This document shows, in pieces, positions 17,240 to 24,771 of a stretch of DNA of 29,475 nucleotides. Source of the stretch: an uncultured Opitutales bacterium (GTDB lineage Bacteria; Verrucomicrobiota; Verrucomicrobiia; Opitutales; Intestinicryptomonadaceae); NCBI GenBank assembly GCA_900552245.1, contig URYY01000009.1:1-29475 (forward strand), read 5' to 3'. The stretch's first letter is position 1. Every line of letters begins with the position of its first letter. The notes beneath the pieces are model-generated. The model was given only the letters and a program-made list of their open reading frames with translations, did not search any database and was not told the origin of the DNA. The position numbers and the translations under genes were made by a program.

Positions 17240-18535
17240 ATGAAGAAGACAAAGTTCTTGAGTTTTATTTTGATGGGCGCCTTGGCGCTTGCAAATGCGC
17301 AGGAGAAAACCCTGCTTGAAACCCTCGTTAAAAAGGGCACGATTTCAGAGCAGGAGGCCTCGCAAATAGCAAAGGACGGAGTGGTTGTAACACCCTCCAC
17401 CAAAGACACCAAGGTTCTGACTATAGGGGGCGGAATCGACGCTTGGTTTACTTGGGGTAGCTACGAGGTGAAATCGCCCTCTCCAACACTGGGGCCCTCG
17501 GCAAACGCAAGCGGTTTTGAACTGCGCTATGTGAAGCTTGGCGTAGATGCTGAAATCGCAGGTGGTTGGAACGCAGAGCTTATGGCGGACTTCGGCGTAG
17601 AAGGCAAAAATCGAGACTATCTCGACAAAGTTTTGATTTCCAAGAAAATCGCCTACGACTCAATCATAGGCACTTTGGGCGTCGGCATGCGCAAGGTTAA
17701 TATGGGTTACGAGCAAAATATGGGCGATTTCGATTTGCTTACGACCGAGCGCTCTGTCGCGACTTGGTTTTTCACGCGCCCCGACGCAACGCCATATGCT
17801 CAAAAGAACTTTGGTTCGCGCGCAATCGGCATATTTTGGGACGGTCAAGTTGAGCAGGTCAAGGGTTTGACCTATGGCTTTGCAATTGTGGGCGGCAACT
17901 CATTTGAGGGGTCTTCCGCAAAGCTTGCAAACTATCAGGGCAACAACAACCTGTCATTCTACGCGAACGTTGCCTACGCCGACAAGTTCTATTGGTATGA
18001 TAACGAGCTCTCTTACAAATTTGGCATGAATTTTGGCTATGCAAACGGCGGCATGGTAAGAACTAACGGCACTAACTACCAAAATAGCGAGCTCTGGGGC
18101 ATAAACCCCTACTTTACCGCGAATTACAAGGGAATGTCTCTTATGTTGGAGTACTTCCTGCAGAGCGTGTCAAACGGCAGTTTCTCGGGCAGGGAAAACG
18201 CAACGCCACAGGGCTTTAACGCAATCTTTGCGTATAAATTTGACGCCGGTGAATTTGGCAAGATAGAGCCCGTCTTGAGAATATCGATGTTAACTTCAAA
18301 CGGCATGGGCTTTAATCCTGTAACAATGGGTTCCTTCTCCTACGATCCCTCAAACGCCTCGGCAATTTACAATAATGCGCAGACCTACTATATAGGTGCG
18401 AATTGGTATGTGATTCCCGCAGTCAAGGTTTCTGTCGGCTATGAGTGGGGCGAGTACACGGGCAAAGTTAATGCTCAGGCGGAAAACCGCACGCAGTCCA
18501 ACACGGTCAGAGCTTCCTTGCAGGTCCTGTTCTAA
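17240..18535 (+). CDS. Outer-membrane porin, phosphate-selective OprO/OprP type
   Basis: This 431-residue protein starts with a signal peptide (MKKTKFLSFILMGALALANA). A short helical segment (TLLETLVKKGTISEQEASQI, about 24-43) precedes the barrel, a common N-terminal feature of OprO/P-like porins. The rest consists of amphipathic strands rich in aromatic girdle residues with repeated patterns such as ELRYVKLGVDAEI and GWNAELMADFG. It ends in a terminal phenylalanine (SLQVLF), the BAM recognition signature. The family passes phosphate and other anions, but specificity cannot be read here. It is monocistronic with its own terminator and lies between hflX and the iron island. Confidence 0.85.
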   Translation: MKKTKFLSFILMGALALANAQEKTLLETLVKKGTISEQEASQIAKDGVVVTPSTKDTKVLTIGGGIDAWFTWGSYEVKSPSPTLGPSANASGFELRYVKLGVDAEIAGGWNAELMADFGVEGKNRDYLDKVLISKKIAYDSIIGTLGVGMRKVNMGYEQNMGDFDLLTTERSVATWFFTRPDATPYAQKNFGSRAIGIFWDGQVEQVKGLTYGFAIVGGNSFEGSSAKLANYQGNNNLSFYANVAYADKFYWYDNELSYKFGMNFGYANGGMVRTNGTNYQNSELWGINPYFTANYKGMSLMLEYFLQSVSNGSFSGRENATPQGFNAIFAYKFDAGEFGKIEPVLRISMLTSNGMGFNPVTMGSFSYDPSNASAIYNNAQTYYIGANWYVIPAVKVSVGYEWGEYTGKVNAQAENRTQSNTVRASLQVLF

Positions 18536-18559
18536 GACTGAATTTACCTTTGAATTTTC

Positions 18560-18587
18560 GCGCGCTCAATAGGGGCGCGCTTTTTTT
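18560..18587 (+). terminator. Rho-independent terminator of the OprO/P-type porin
   Basis: An 8-pair stem (GCGCGCTC 18560-18567 with GGGCGCGC 18573-18580, one G-T pair) has a 5-base loop and seven T at 18581-18587. It follows the porin stop by 24 bases. Confidence 0.88.
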
Positions 18588-18870
18588 GCGCTTATTTATT
18601 TCTAGTTGAAATACTGTTTCTATTTAATTTGCGTCGATTTTTTCGAGCTATGATAAACGTTTTTATTTATTTTCTCAAAGGCTTTACGCCTTCTGAATTT
18701 CTTTGTATTTGCCGCTTTAAATATTTGCGGCAGAGCGAACGTATTGGGGCGGCTCTAAGTGCTGTTTCTCTAAGCTTGATTTTTTTGTGGGAATAGTTCC
18801 ATTTCCTGAAGATTTGCGTACTATTTGAAAAGCTCAGTGCTTTTAGAATGGGAGAGAAAATTAGAAAAAG
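18588..18870. other. Non-coding AT-rich spacer before the DtxR-family gene
   Basis: I see no gene in this stretch. Two small hairpins are visible: AAGGC/GCCTT near 18678-18692 and TGCCGC/GCGGCA near 18709-18733. Neither has a T-tract. A small RNA or long leader cannot be excluded. Confidence 0.35.
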
Positions 18871-18903
18871 TTAGCCATTTCTAAAAAAATTAGATAAGTC
18901 TAA
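18871..18903. promoter_or_regulatory. Two candidate DtxR-family operators upstream of the regulator gene
   Basis: Two copies of TTAG-N6-CTAA lie at 18871-18884 and 18890-18903, with centres 19 bases apart, about two helical turns. The same dyad appears twice more before the porin gene. The TTAG and CTAA half sites resemble those of DtxR/IdeR boxes, although the spacing differs. A TTGACA -35 element lies at 18913-18918, ten bases downstream, but its partner -10 is poor. Together this suggests autoregulation. Confidence 0.65.
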
Positions 18904-18949
18904 CATTTTTTCTTGACATCAAAAGAAAATCGGCTTTTCTTTGCGAAAA

Positions 18950-19459
18950 ATGAAATTCATAGCGGACAGTTTAAGCGAAGCTAAGGAAGACTACTTGGAG
19001 GCAATTTTGATTCTAAGTTCCAAGCTGGATAAGGTGCGCCCGATAGATATCTCAAAAATGAAGGGCGTATCAAAGGCGACTGTATCTGTCACTCTATCTA
19101 TCTTGAGCAAGGCGGGCTATGTGTTCTGTGAGAACCCCCATTCGGTATGCCTTACTGAAAAAGGAAAGCAAGTTGCCGAGTCCGTATTAAGAAAGCACAA
19201 GCTTTTAGTGTGCCTACTTACAAAACATTTGGGAATAGATGAAGATGTAGCAAAGCAATCCGCTTGCAGAATGGAACATGCAATAGGAGCGGAAGTTGCC
19301 GATAGACTGGCCAAATTTATTGCGGGGCTCGCCGGTAAAGATGGATTTGTCGGCTTTTCTAAAGTTAGTAGCGCAGCGGCGAGCAGCGTTGGTGCGTATA
19401 GATTTGTGCGCAAAAGGGGAAGGCGCTTTTTTTTGTTCTCAAAAGTTAGACATAGCTAA
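18950..19459 (+). CDS. DtxR/MntR-family metal-dependent repressor
   Basis: This 169-residue protein has a DtxR-type winged helix (EAKEDYLEAILIL, then VSKATVSVTLSILSKAGYV) and a dimerisation/metal-binding domain (RKHKLLVCLLTKHLGI, SACRMEHAIGAEV). Candidate metal ligands are D14 and E17 (MntR-like), H83, C106 (DtxR-like, where MntR has Glu), E109 and H110. The DtxR ancillary-site residues E83 and H98 appear replaced. The roughly 40-residue tail is shorter than a DtxR SH3 domain. The ATG at 18950 is preferred; an in-frame TTG at 18941 is the alternative. No Shine-Dalgarno site is visible, so translation may be leaderless or nearly so. Its neighbours and four local dyads make it the probable iron (or manganese) switch for the downstream operon. 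Confidence 0.88.
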   Translation: MKFIADSLSEAKEDYLEAILILSSKLDKVRPIDISKMKGVSKATVSVTLSILSKAGYVFCENPHSVCLTEKGKQVAESVLRKHKLLVCLLTKHLGIDEDVAKQSACRMEHAIGAEVADRLAKFIAGLAGKDGFVGFSKVSSAAASSVGAYRFVRKRGRRFFLFSKVRHS

Positions 19460-19465
19460 CTTTTG
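19440..19465. promoter_or_regulatory. Perfect 26-base palindrome, candidate DtxR-family operator
   Basis: Arms CAAAAGTTAG (19440-19449) and CTAACTTTTG (19456-19465) flank six bases. It contains the TTAG-N6-CTAA core and overlaps the stop codon of the regulator gene (TAA at 19457-19459). It lies about 75-100 bases before the OprB-type porin start. As RNA it could also form a hairpin, but no T-tract follows, so an operator is favoured. Confidence 0.65.
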
Positions 19466-19504
19466 ATTGTGGATTCTTATTTGAGGTGTTTTTTAGGCAG
19501 AAAG

Positions 19505-19518
19505 TTAGGATAAGCTAA
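19505..19518. promoter_or_regulatory. Candidate DtxR-family operator before the porin operon
   Basis: The fourth TTAG-N6-CTAA dyad (with GTTAG/CTAAC arms) is 20 bases upstream of the porin ATG, between the preceding palindrome and the ribosome-binding site AAGGAAAAG (19524-19532). A protein bound here would cover a promoter or start site for the downstream operon. Confidence 0.65.
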
Positions 19519-19538
19519 CATTTAAGGAAAAGAAAAAT

Positions 19539-20789
19539 ATGAAAACAAAGAAAATAAAGAGCGCCATGGTTGGCGCAATGACGGTATTTGCAGCTTGTGC
19601 ATACGCGCAGGTTGCCGAAAACAACGGAAAGGAAGGAGAAAAGCCGGAAAGTTGGATGGATAGGGATAGCCTATTTATTTCATCTCTAAGCGAAGAATTT
19701 TCGGAGGAGACGGGTTTTACCCCATCTTTAAATTGGACGGGCGAAGTCTGGAGCAATGTGACGGACGGCAGGAATATCCACACAATAGCCGATTCGCTTT
19801 TCACGCTGGGCTTTGAGCAGGACTTGTCTGTATTGGCGGGGCGCGAAGGCTGGGGGCGCATAGGCGTGAGCGCATTTTACTACACGCAGACAAATAATGG
19901 CGAGCTAAGCGGCTTTGATTCCTCACAAGGGTGTTTCAGCAATATTGTAGCCGGCGATATGGCGAGAGTTTTTGAAATCTATTACGCCAATGAATTTGAG
20001 ACAAAATTTGGAAACATTGGCTTTAGAATCGGGCAGCTTGCCGCGGACGAAGACTTTATGGGTATGGATTATTCCGACACATTTTTAAATTCGTCTTTTG
20101 GTGCAATGCCGAATGTCGCGCCCGCCCAACTATTTTCGCAGTACAATGTTGCGACTCTCGGTTTAGTCTTGTACTATTCAGTGGGAGATTTTGACGCAAC
20201 CTTTGGTTTGTATAATGGTAACATTGGGCAGGATATTTCTTCCAATAACGGCTTTGATTACAGCAATACCTTTGACACTGTCGCTCTCTGGTATCAGTTC
20301 GGCTACAATTATGAAATTGGAGGGCTTTCTGGGCGAGCAATGTTTGGAGGTAACTGGCATAGCGACCCGTCAAAAATCAATTTTGACGCTATAGATGCGG
20401 GCAGCTTCTACTCTTTCTACATAGGTTTGCAGCAGGCTTTGGTGAATGATTCTGAGGGCAATGCAAAGTTTGGTATTTACACCCGCATAGGTTGGGTTCC
20501 GAGCAGCAGAGCCTCCGACAACAACTTCTATGCTGACTTTGGCTTTAATTGGTTTGGACCAATTCCTTGCAGGGCAGACGACGTCTTTGCGGTTGGTTTT
20601 TCCGTAATAGAAAATGAGCGCGCCGCTCGCGAAGAATACTCTCACTACGAGGGGGCTTTGGAAATTACATACCGATTGCAGATAACTCCGGCAATCGCGC
20701 TGCAGCCCGACTTTCAGATATTCGTAAATCAGGGCAGCGAGTCGGAGACTGCATATGTTGCGGGTGCAAGGCTTGAGGTGAATTTCTAG
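19539..20789 (+). CDS. OprB-family outer-membrane porin in the iron island
   Basis: This 416-residue protein has a signal peptide (MKTKKIKSAMVGAMTVFAACAYA) and a beta-barrel-like body. The C-terminus (TYRLQITPAIALQPDFQIFV, later GARLEVNF) matches the end of OprB carbohydrate-selective porins, including the terminal phenylalanine. OprB proteins usually pass sugars. Here the gene is first in an apparent iron operon, directly behind two DtxR-type dyads, and no TonB-dependent receptor is present. A role in iron or chelate entry is therefore inferred, as for iron-linked OprB-like porins of cyanobacteria. It has a good ribosome-binding site. The imelysin gene starts 24 bases later. Confidence 0.82.
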   Translation: MKTKKIKSAMVGAMTVFAACAYAQVAENNGKEGEKPESWMDRDSLFISSLSEEFSEETGFTPSLNWTGEVWSNVTDGRNIHTIADSLFTLGFEQDLSVLAGREGWGRIGVSAFYYTQTNNGELSGFDSSQGCFSNIVAGDMARVFEIYYANEFETKFGNIGFRIGQLAADEDFMGMDYSDTFLNSSFGAMPNVAPAQLFSQYNVATLGLVLYYSVGDFDATFGLYNGNIGQDISSNNGFDYSNTFDTVALWYQFGYNYEIGGLSGRAMFGGNWHSDPSKINFDAIDAGSFYSFYIGLQQALVNDSEGNAKFGIYTRIGWVPSSRASDNNFYADFGFNWFGPIPCRADDVFAVGFSVIENERAAREEYSHYEGALEITYRLQITPAIALQPDFQIFVNQGSESETAYVAGARLEVNF

Positions 20790-20813
20790 GTGTAAAAAAT
20801 TGTTTTGGTAAAA

Positions 20814-21929
20814 ATGAAAAGTAAATCCACATTCAAAAAAATCGGAAAACTCACGCTCGCTGCGGCGGCGGTGGCGCTAATGTCGGCGCCGCTTGCGCGG
20901 GCAATTGACGCAGGAGATGTCTTGGAAGCTTATGTCGACGGAACAGTCCTTAGTACATATGCCCAGATGTCGGATTATGCGATTAAGTTTAACGCGGCTG
21001 TCGAGGAGCTTAAGAAAAGCCCAAGCGACGAAAATGCGCTTAAAGCTGCAAAAGCTTGGAGCGATGTTCGCAAATATTGGGAACAGAGCGAAGCTTTTCT
21101 CTATGGCCCGGCGGCATTTGCCAGTTTAGATCCAAATCTAGACTCTTGGCCTTTGGACCAAGCACAGTTGGATACTCTAATTAAAAGTGTGAATGAGGGC
21201 AGCGTATCGATAGACGGTGCGTATGTAAGAGGCGGCTTGGGCGCGGCATTTAGAGGTTTTCACGCGGCGGAATATTTGCTCTTTAGAGACGGGGCAGTCC
21301 GAAAGAGTTCGGAAATATCAAAGGGCGAACTCGAATATCTGGCGGCTGTCGCCCAGGTTATTATGGAAGACTCAATTGCGCTTGAATCTTGGTGGAAAGG
21401 TTCCGACAAGCTTTCGGAGGCAAAGTCTAAAATTCTGGAATCGGCGGAAGTTGAGACCATGGGGTCTTATGCAAGCGAAATGAAAAATGCAGGCAAGTCC
21501 GGAAGCCGCTATGAGTCGCAAAGTGAAGCTATAGCGGAAATATTCGACGGCTGCATAGATATAGTCGACGAACTTGTGGAATCCAAGTTAGGGACGCCTG
21601 CAAAGACGGAAAATCCTTTGGAATGCGAGTCTCGCCATAGCGGCACAAGCCTTGTAGATGCTCGCGACAACTTGATAAGTGTGCGCAATTCCTATGAGGG
21701 GCTAAGCTCCGACAAGGCTAGTTTATCCGGCTTAGTTGCGGAAAAATCTAAGGAGGCCGACGAAAAAGTTAAATCCTCTTTAGAGAAGGCCATAAAGAGC
21801 GTGGAGGCCTTAAAAGCTCCAATGTTTAAGAATCTAAAAGAAAACAAGGAGGGCTTTAAAGTTGCCATATCCGCCTGCGAGGAACTTTCGGAGGCATTGG
21901 ACGAGGCAAAGGAACTAGTCTGCAAATAA
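20814..21929 (+). CDS. Imelysin-family (peptidase M75-like) iron-uptake protein
   Basis: The product (371 residues from the ATG at 20814; an in-frame TTG at 20805 would add three) has a signal peptide ending near PLARA (residues 23-27). The imelysin domain contains the conserved GxHxxE motif as GFHAAE at about 148-153, and the upstream WSDVRKYWEQSEAFLYGP segment typical of the family. The C-terminal third is a Lys/Glu-rich helical bundle. Imelysins (ICMP, EfeO-like) are periplasmic or surface proteins of iron-regulated loci; the GxHxxE motif is thought to bind metal, and protease activity is doubtful. Its place between an OprB-type porin and a multihaem oxidoreductase supports an iron role. 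Confidence 0.88.
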   Translation: MKSKSTFKKIGKLTLAAAAVALMSAPLARAIDAGDVLEAYVDGTVLSTYAQMSDYAIKFNAAVEELKKSPSDENALKAAKAWSDVRKYWEQSEAFLYGPAAFASLDPNLDSWPLDQAQLDTLIKSVNEGSVSIDGAYVRGGLGAAFRGFHAAEYLLFRDGAVRKSSEISKGELEYLAAVAQVIMEDSIALESWWKGSDKLSEAKSKILESAEVETMGSYASEMKNAGKSGSRYESQSEAIAEIFDGCIDIVDELVESKLGTPAKTENPLECESRHSGTSLVDARDNLISVRNSYEGLSSDKASLSGLVAEKSKEADEKVKSSLEKAIKSVEALKAPMFKNLKENKEGFKVAISACEELSEALDEAKELVCK

Positions 21930-21961
21930 AATTTAAAACGTTTGTTTGCTTGTTACCCTGG

Positions 21962-22008
21962 GTTTCCCGTGGTTTGCCTGAAGGCGGCTGCGGGGAACTC
22001 TTCCTTTT
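21962..22008 (+). other. Nested hairpin between imelysin and haem-protein genes
   Basis: Outer arms GTTTCCCG (21962-21969) and CGGGGAAC (21991-21998) pair with one G-T and enclose an inner GCCT/AGGC stem. A pyrimidine-rich run (TCTTCCTTTT) follows. In the only gap of about 100 bases inside this operon it may act as a leaky terminator or mRNA-stability element. It carries no TTAG-N6-CTAA dyad. Confidence 0.4.
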
Positions 22009-22029
22009 AAAAGCGGCAGTTATGGGCAT

Positions 22030-23670
22030 ATGTTTATTTTAAGAAATTTGATTTTTGCGATTCCATGTCTTGCACTCGTGCTTTCTTGTGCAAGAGACGG
22101 TGGTGGAAAAGTAAATTGCGATGAGGGAAGTTTTATTCCCAAGAGTGCGGAGTCTCTAAATATGAGCCATCCAAGGATTCCATTTGCGGCTCTAAAGGAT
22201 AAAAACAAAAATGCTTTCGCAAAATTTAGCGATGTAAAAGCGGAATTTTTAAACACATCTTGCATCTCTTGCCATGTAAACGGAGGAATGGACTTATCTA
22301 AGCCAAAGACCAAAAATGCAGACGGAAGCAAGGGGCCTGCCTACTATTTGGGCGGTGAGGCTGGAACCGTATTTGTATCAAACACAAAGTGTTTCGAGCA
22401 ACCTGCGCCGGCTATTATCGAAGCCGGTTTGGAGTCGGACTTTAAGCAGGGCGAGGCAATTTTTGAAGGCAATTTTGTTGCGGACAAAGGAGTTCCATTT
22501 GGCGGTCTTGGTCCTACTTACATGAAGACCTCTTGCATCGCTTGCCACCCGGGCTATGGCCGCGCCCGCCGCGTAGACGATTTCTCAAAGGAGTACGGAA
22601 ACGGCTATATCGCGACAGTTCACAAGCCCGACGGCAGCGTCGTTAAGGGCTACACTGAAATGCTCCAGATAAATTCCGTAAAACCTTACTTGCCCTATGC
22701 AAAAGGAGTCAAAATAACTTGGCATAAATTTGTAGATAAACACGGCAATCGCTATCCCGACGGAAGTCCGTATAATGAGGGTAAGGCTTACGAAGGCGAG
22801 CTAATATACCCTAGTGCGGATATTGTAGAAGCTCTCCTGCCGCTTCCTAAAGATTACAAAGTATCGATAGAATCTACGATAGGTATATACGGAACAGGGC
22901 TGCTTGACGCAATCTCGGACGATGACATTTTGAAAGAATATCGGCGCCAACAGGCCTTGGTAGGCCCCGTGAAAGGCATTCATGGAAATTGGATTTACGA
23001 TCCCATAAGCAAGCGCAAGCGACTTGGAAAATTCACTTGGCACTGTTTCAGGGCTACTCTGGACGACGGCCCTGGTTCAAATGGAATCTACAATACTACA
23101 AACGTATCGCGCAAGGATAGGCAAAATCTTTACGGAACTCGCGAGTGGCTTGAAAAGCACAAGAGCTTAGGTATAGATGTCAGCAAATTTGAAAAGCCGC
23201 AAGAGCCTGAATTTTCCATGCAAGACTTTGAGAAATTTATGGTTTGGCACCGCGGTTTGGCTGTTCCCGCCGCCCGAAATTTGGAGAATCCGGATGTCCT
23301 TGAGGGGCGCGAAATCTTTTATAATATAGGTTGCGCAAGTTGCCATAAGCCGGAGTGGAAAACGGGAGATTACAAAGCCTTCAAGCCCTACTCACAGCAG
23401 ATTATAAGGCCTTATACGGATTTACTCATGCACGATATGGGCGAGGAAAACAAGGGCAGATTCCGCACCTACCGCACGCCTCCGCTCTGGGGCAGGGGGC
23501 TTATGCATAAGGCGGCCGGGCATAGCGATATGTTTCATGACTTGCGCGCACGCGACTTTGAAGAGGCAATTTTATGGCATTTCGGCGAGAGCGAGTTTGC
23601 TCGTGAGCTCTTTAGAAATCTGCCCAAGCAAAAACGTCAAAAGCTAATAAAGTTTTTAAAATCTATTTAA
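22030..23670 (+). CDS. Multihaem DUF1111/di-haem oxidoreductase-type lipoprotein
   Basis: This 546-residue protein begins with a lipoprotein-type signal (FAIPCLALVLSC, lipid-modified Cys20), so it is periplasmic and membrane-anchored. Three CxxCH c-type haem motifs are visible: C78-H82, C169-H173 and C435-H439. The conserved C-terminal RTPPLWGRG segment belongs to the DHOR/DUF1111 'putative thiol oxidoreductase' family, related to di-haem cytochrome c peroxidases (MauG/CcpA). Members often occur next to imelysin genes in iron-regulated loci, as here. It may reduce or oxidise iron or a chelate in the periplasm, but this is inference. The start has no clear Shine-Dalgarno site. Confidence 0.87.
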   Translation: MFILRNLIFAIPCLALVLSCARDGGGKVNCDEGSFIPKSAESLNMSHPRIPFAALKDKNKNAFAKFSDVKAEFLNTSCISCHVNGGMDLSKPKTKNADGSKGPAYYLGGEAGTVFVSNTKCFEQPAPAIIEAGLESDFKQGEAIFEGNFVADKGVPFGGLGPTYMKTSCIACHPGYGRARRVDDFSKEYGNGYIATVHKPDGSVVKGYTEMLQINSVKPYLPYAKGVKITWHKFVDKHGNRYPDGSPYNEGKAYEGELIYPSADIVEALLPLPKDYKVSIESTIGIYGTGLLDAISDDDILKEYRRQQALVGPVKGIHGNWIYDPISKRKRLGKFTWHCFRATLDDGPGSNGIYNTTNVSRKDRQNLYGTREWLEKHKSLGIDVSKFEKPQEPEFSMQDFEKFMVWHRGLAVPAARNLENPDVLEGREIFYNIGCASCHKPEWKTGDYKAFKPYSQQIIRPYTDLLMHDMGEENKGRFRTYRTPPLWGRGLMHKAAGHSDMFHDLRARDFEEAILWHFGESEFARELFRNLPKQKRQKLIKFLKSI

Positions 23671-23680
23671 TTTTATACAT

Positions 23681-24763
23681 ATGAGTAAGCATATAGACTG
23701 TTTAGAAGGTTTTAGCCTGCAAAAATTGCCGCTGGCGAAAGATTTAGCTATGTATTATTTCTCGGCTTGCGGCAATTCTAAAGAGGCTTTGGATTCGCAT
23801 CTGGGCATAATTAATTCTATATCCGGAATGCGCATTGCAGGCCCTGAGATTTACGCTAGCTTTGAAACAAATTCACATTTGGGGACATCGGCCGGCGGGT
23901 TTAATTTTCTTGGAACTCAGCTTGGCATCGAGGCTTACAGGGGGCTTCAGTGCTACCTAATCCCAAAATCAATATCGCGGGATATAATTTTTAAGGGCAA
24001 AAAAGTGGGCGTATATTTTGAGGACGATTTTGCGTCATATGCGCTTTTGGGAGGGATTTGTCCGGACGATAAAACTGCGGACGCATACTCGCAAACCACG
24101 CAGGTTTTTGAAAATATCGAGGGGGCTTTGGCTGAAGTTAAAATGGATTTTTCAAATATTGCCCGCACATGGTTTTACAACGATAAAATCTTGGATTGGT
24201 ATGGAGATTTTAACAGGGCGCGCGATTCCTTCTTTAACTCTCGCAAAGTCTTTGGAGGCATCGTTCCTGCAAGTACCGGCATAGGTTCTGGGAATTGCCT
24301 AAATAGCGCACTTGTCGCTAGGGCGTTTGCATTTAGTCCAAAGGGGGGAAAGTTAACTTTGCGCGAAGTAGAGTCGCCAATGCAGTGTTCCGCTATGGAT
24401 TACAAAAGCTCGTTTAGCAGGGCGGTGGAGTTGGAGCATCCTCTTTTTAAGCATTTAATTGTATCCGGAACTGCCGGCATAGAGTACGGCGGCAAGACTG
24501 CCTTTGTGGGCGATTTAAAAAGGCAGATAAACTTGGCTTTAGACGTCATAGAAGCAATATTGAAATCCCGCGGAATGGCTTGGGAAAATTCATTGAGGGC
24601 GGTTGCTTATCTAAAGGATTTTTCATTTTTTAAAGATTTTGAAGAAATCAAAAAAATGCGCGGTCTGGATGCACTACCGTGTGTTGCAATTCAAGCCGAT
24701 GTATGCCGCGATGACCTGCTTTTTGAAATGGAGTTGGACGCTGCTATTGTAAAGCATTCTTAG
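23681..24763 (+). CDS. Chorismatase-like protein of the YjgF/RidA superfamily
   Basis: This 360-residue cytoplasmic protein (no signal) looks like the FkbO/Hyg5/XanB2 chorismatase group. The central ARTWFYNDKILDWYGDFN (161-178), the following NRARDSFF and PASTGIG (196-202) match the conserved core of that group. The C-terminal third (SGTAGIEYGG at 262-271, VCRDDLLFEMELDA at 341-354) resembles a RidA/YjgF domain with its catalytic-type Glu. Chorismatases convert chorismate to 3-hydroxybenzoate or dihydroxycyclohexadienoate plus pyruvate. Substrate is unproven here; a divergent RidA-like enzyme is the alternative. The gene sits 10 bases after the haem protein and 8 before an iron-chelate permease, so a role in making or processing an aromatic chelator is suggested. 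Confidence 0.7.
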   Translation: MSKHIDCLEGFSLQKLPLAKDLAMYYFSACGNSKEALDSHLGIINSISGMRIAGPEIYASFETNSHLGTSAGGFNFLGTQLGIEAYRGLQCYLIPKSISRDIIFKGKKVGVYFEDDFASYALLGGICPDDKTADAYSQTTQVFENIEGALAEVKMDFSNIARTWFYNDKILDWYGDFNRARDSFFNSRKVFGGIVPASTGIGSGNCLNSALVARAFAFSPKGGKLTLREVESPMQCSAMDYKSSFSRAVELEHPLFKHLIVSGTAGIEYGGKTAFVGDLKRQINLALDVIEAILKSRGMAWENSLRAVAYLKDFSFFKDFEEIKKMRGLDALPCVAIQADVCRDDLLFEMELDAAIVKHS

Positions 24764-24771
24764 GACTTTTG

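Noticed and set aside
18588..18870. Possible small RNA from two hairpins
   Set aside because: Hairpins are short, lack T-tracts, and no promoter pair was found, so no RNA gene is claimed.
18941..18949. TTG start for the DtxR-family gene
   Set aside because: The in-frame ATG nine bases later gives an equally complete domain and is a commoner start; kept as an alternative only.
20805..20813. TTG start for the imelysin gene
   Set aside because: The ATG at 20814 gives a normal signal peptide; the TTG adds only three residues.
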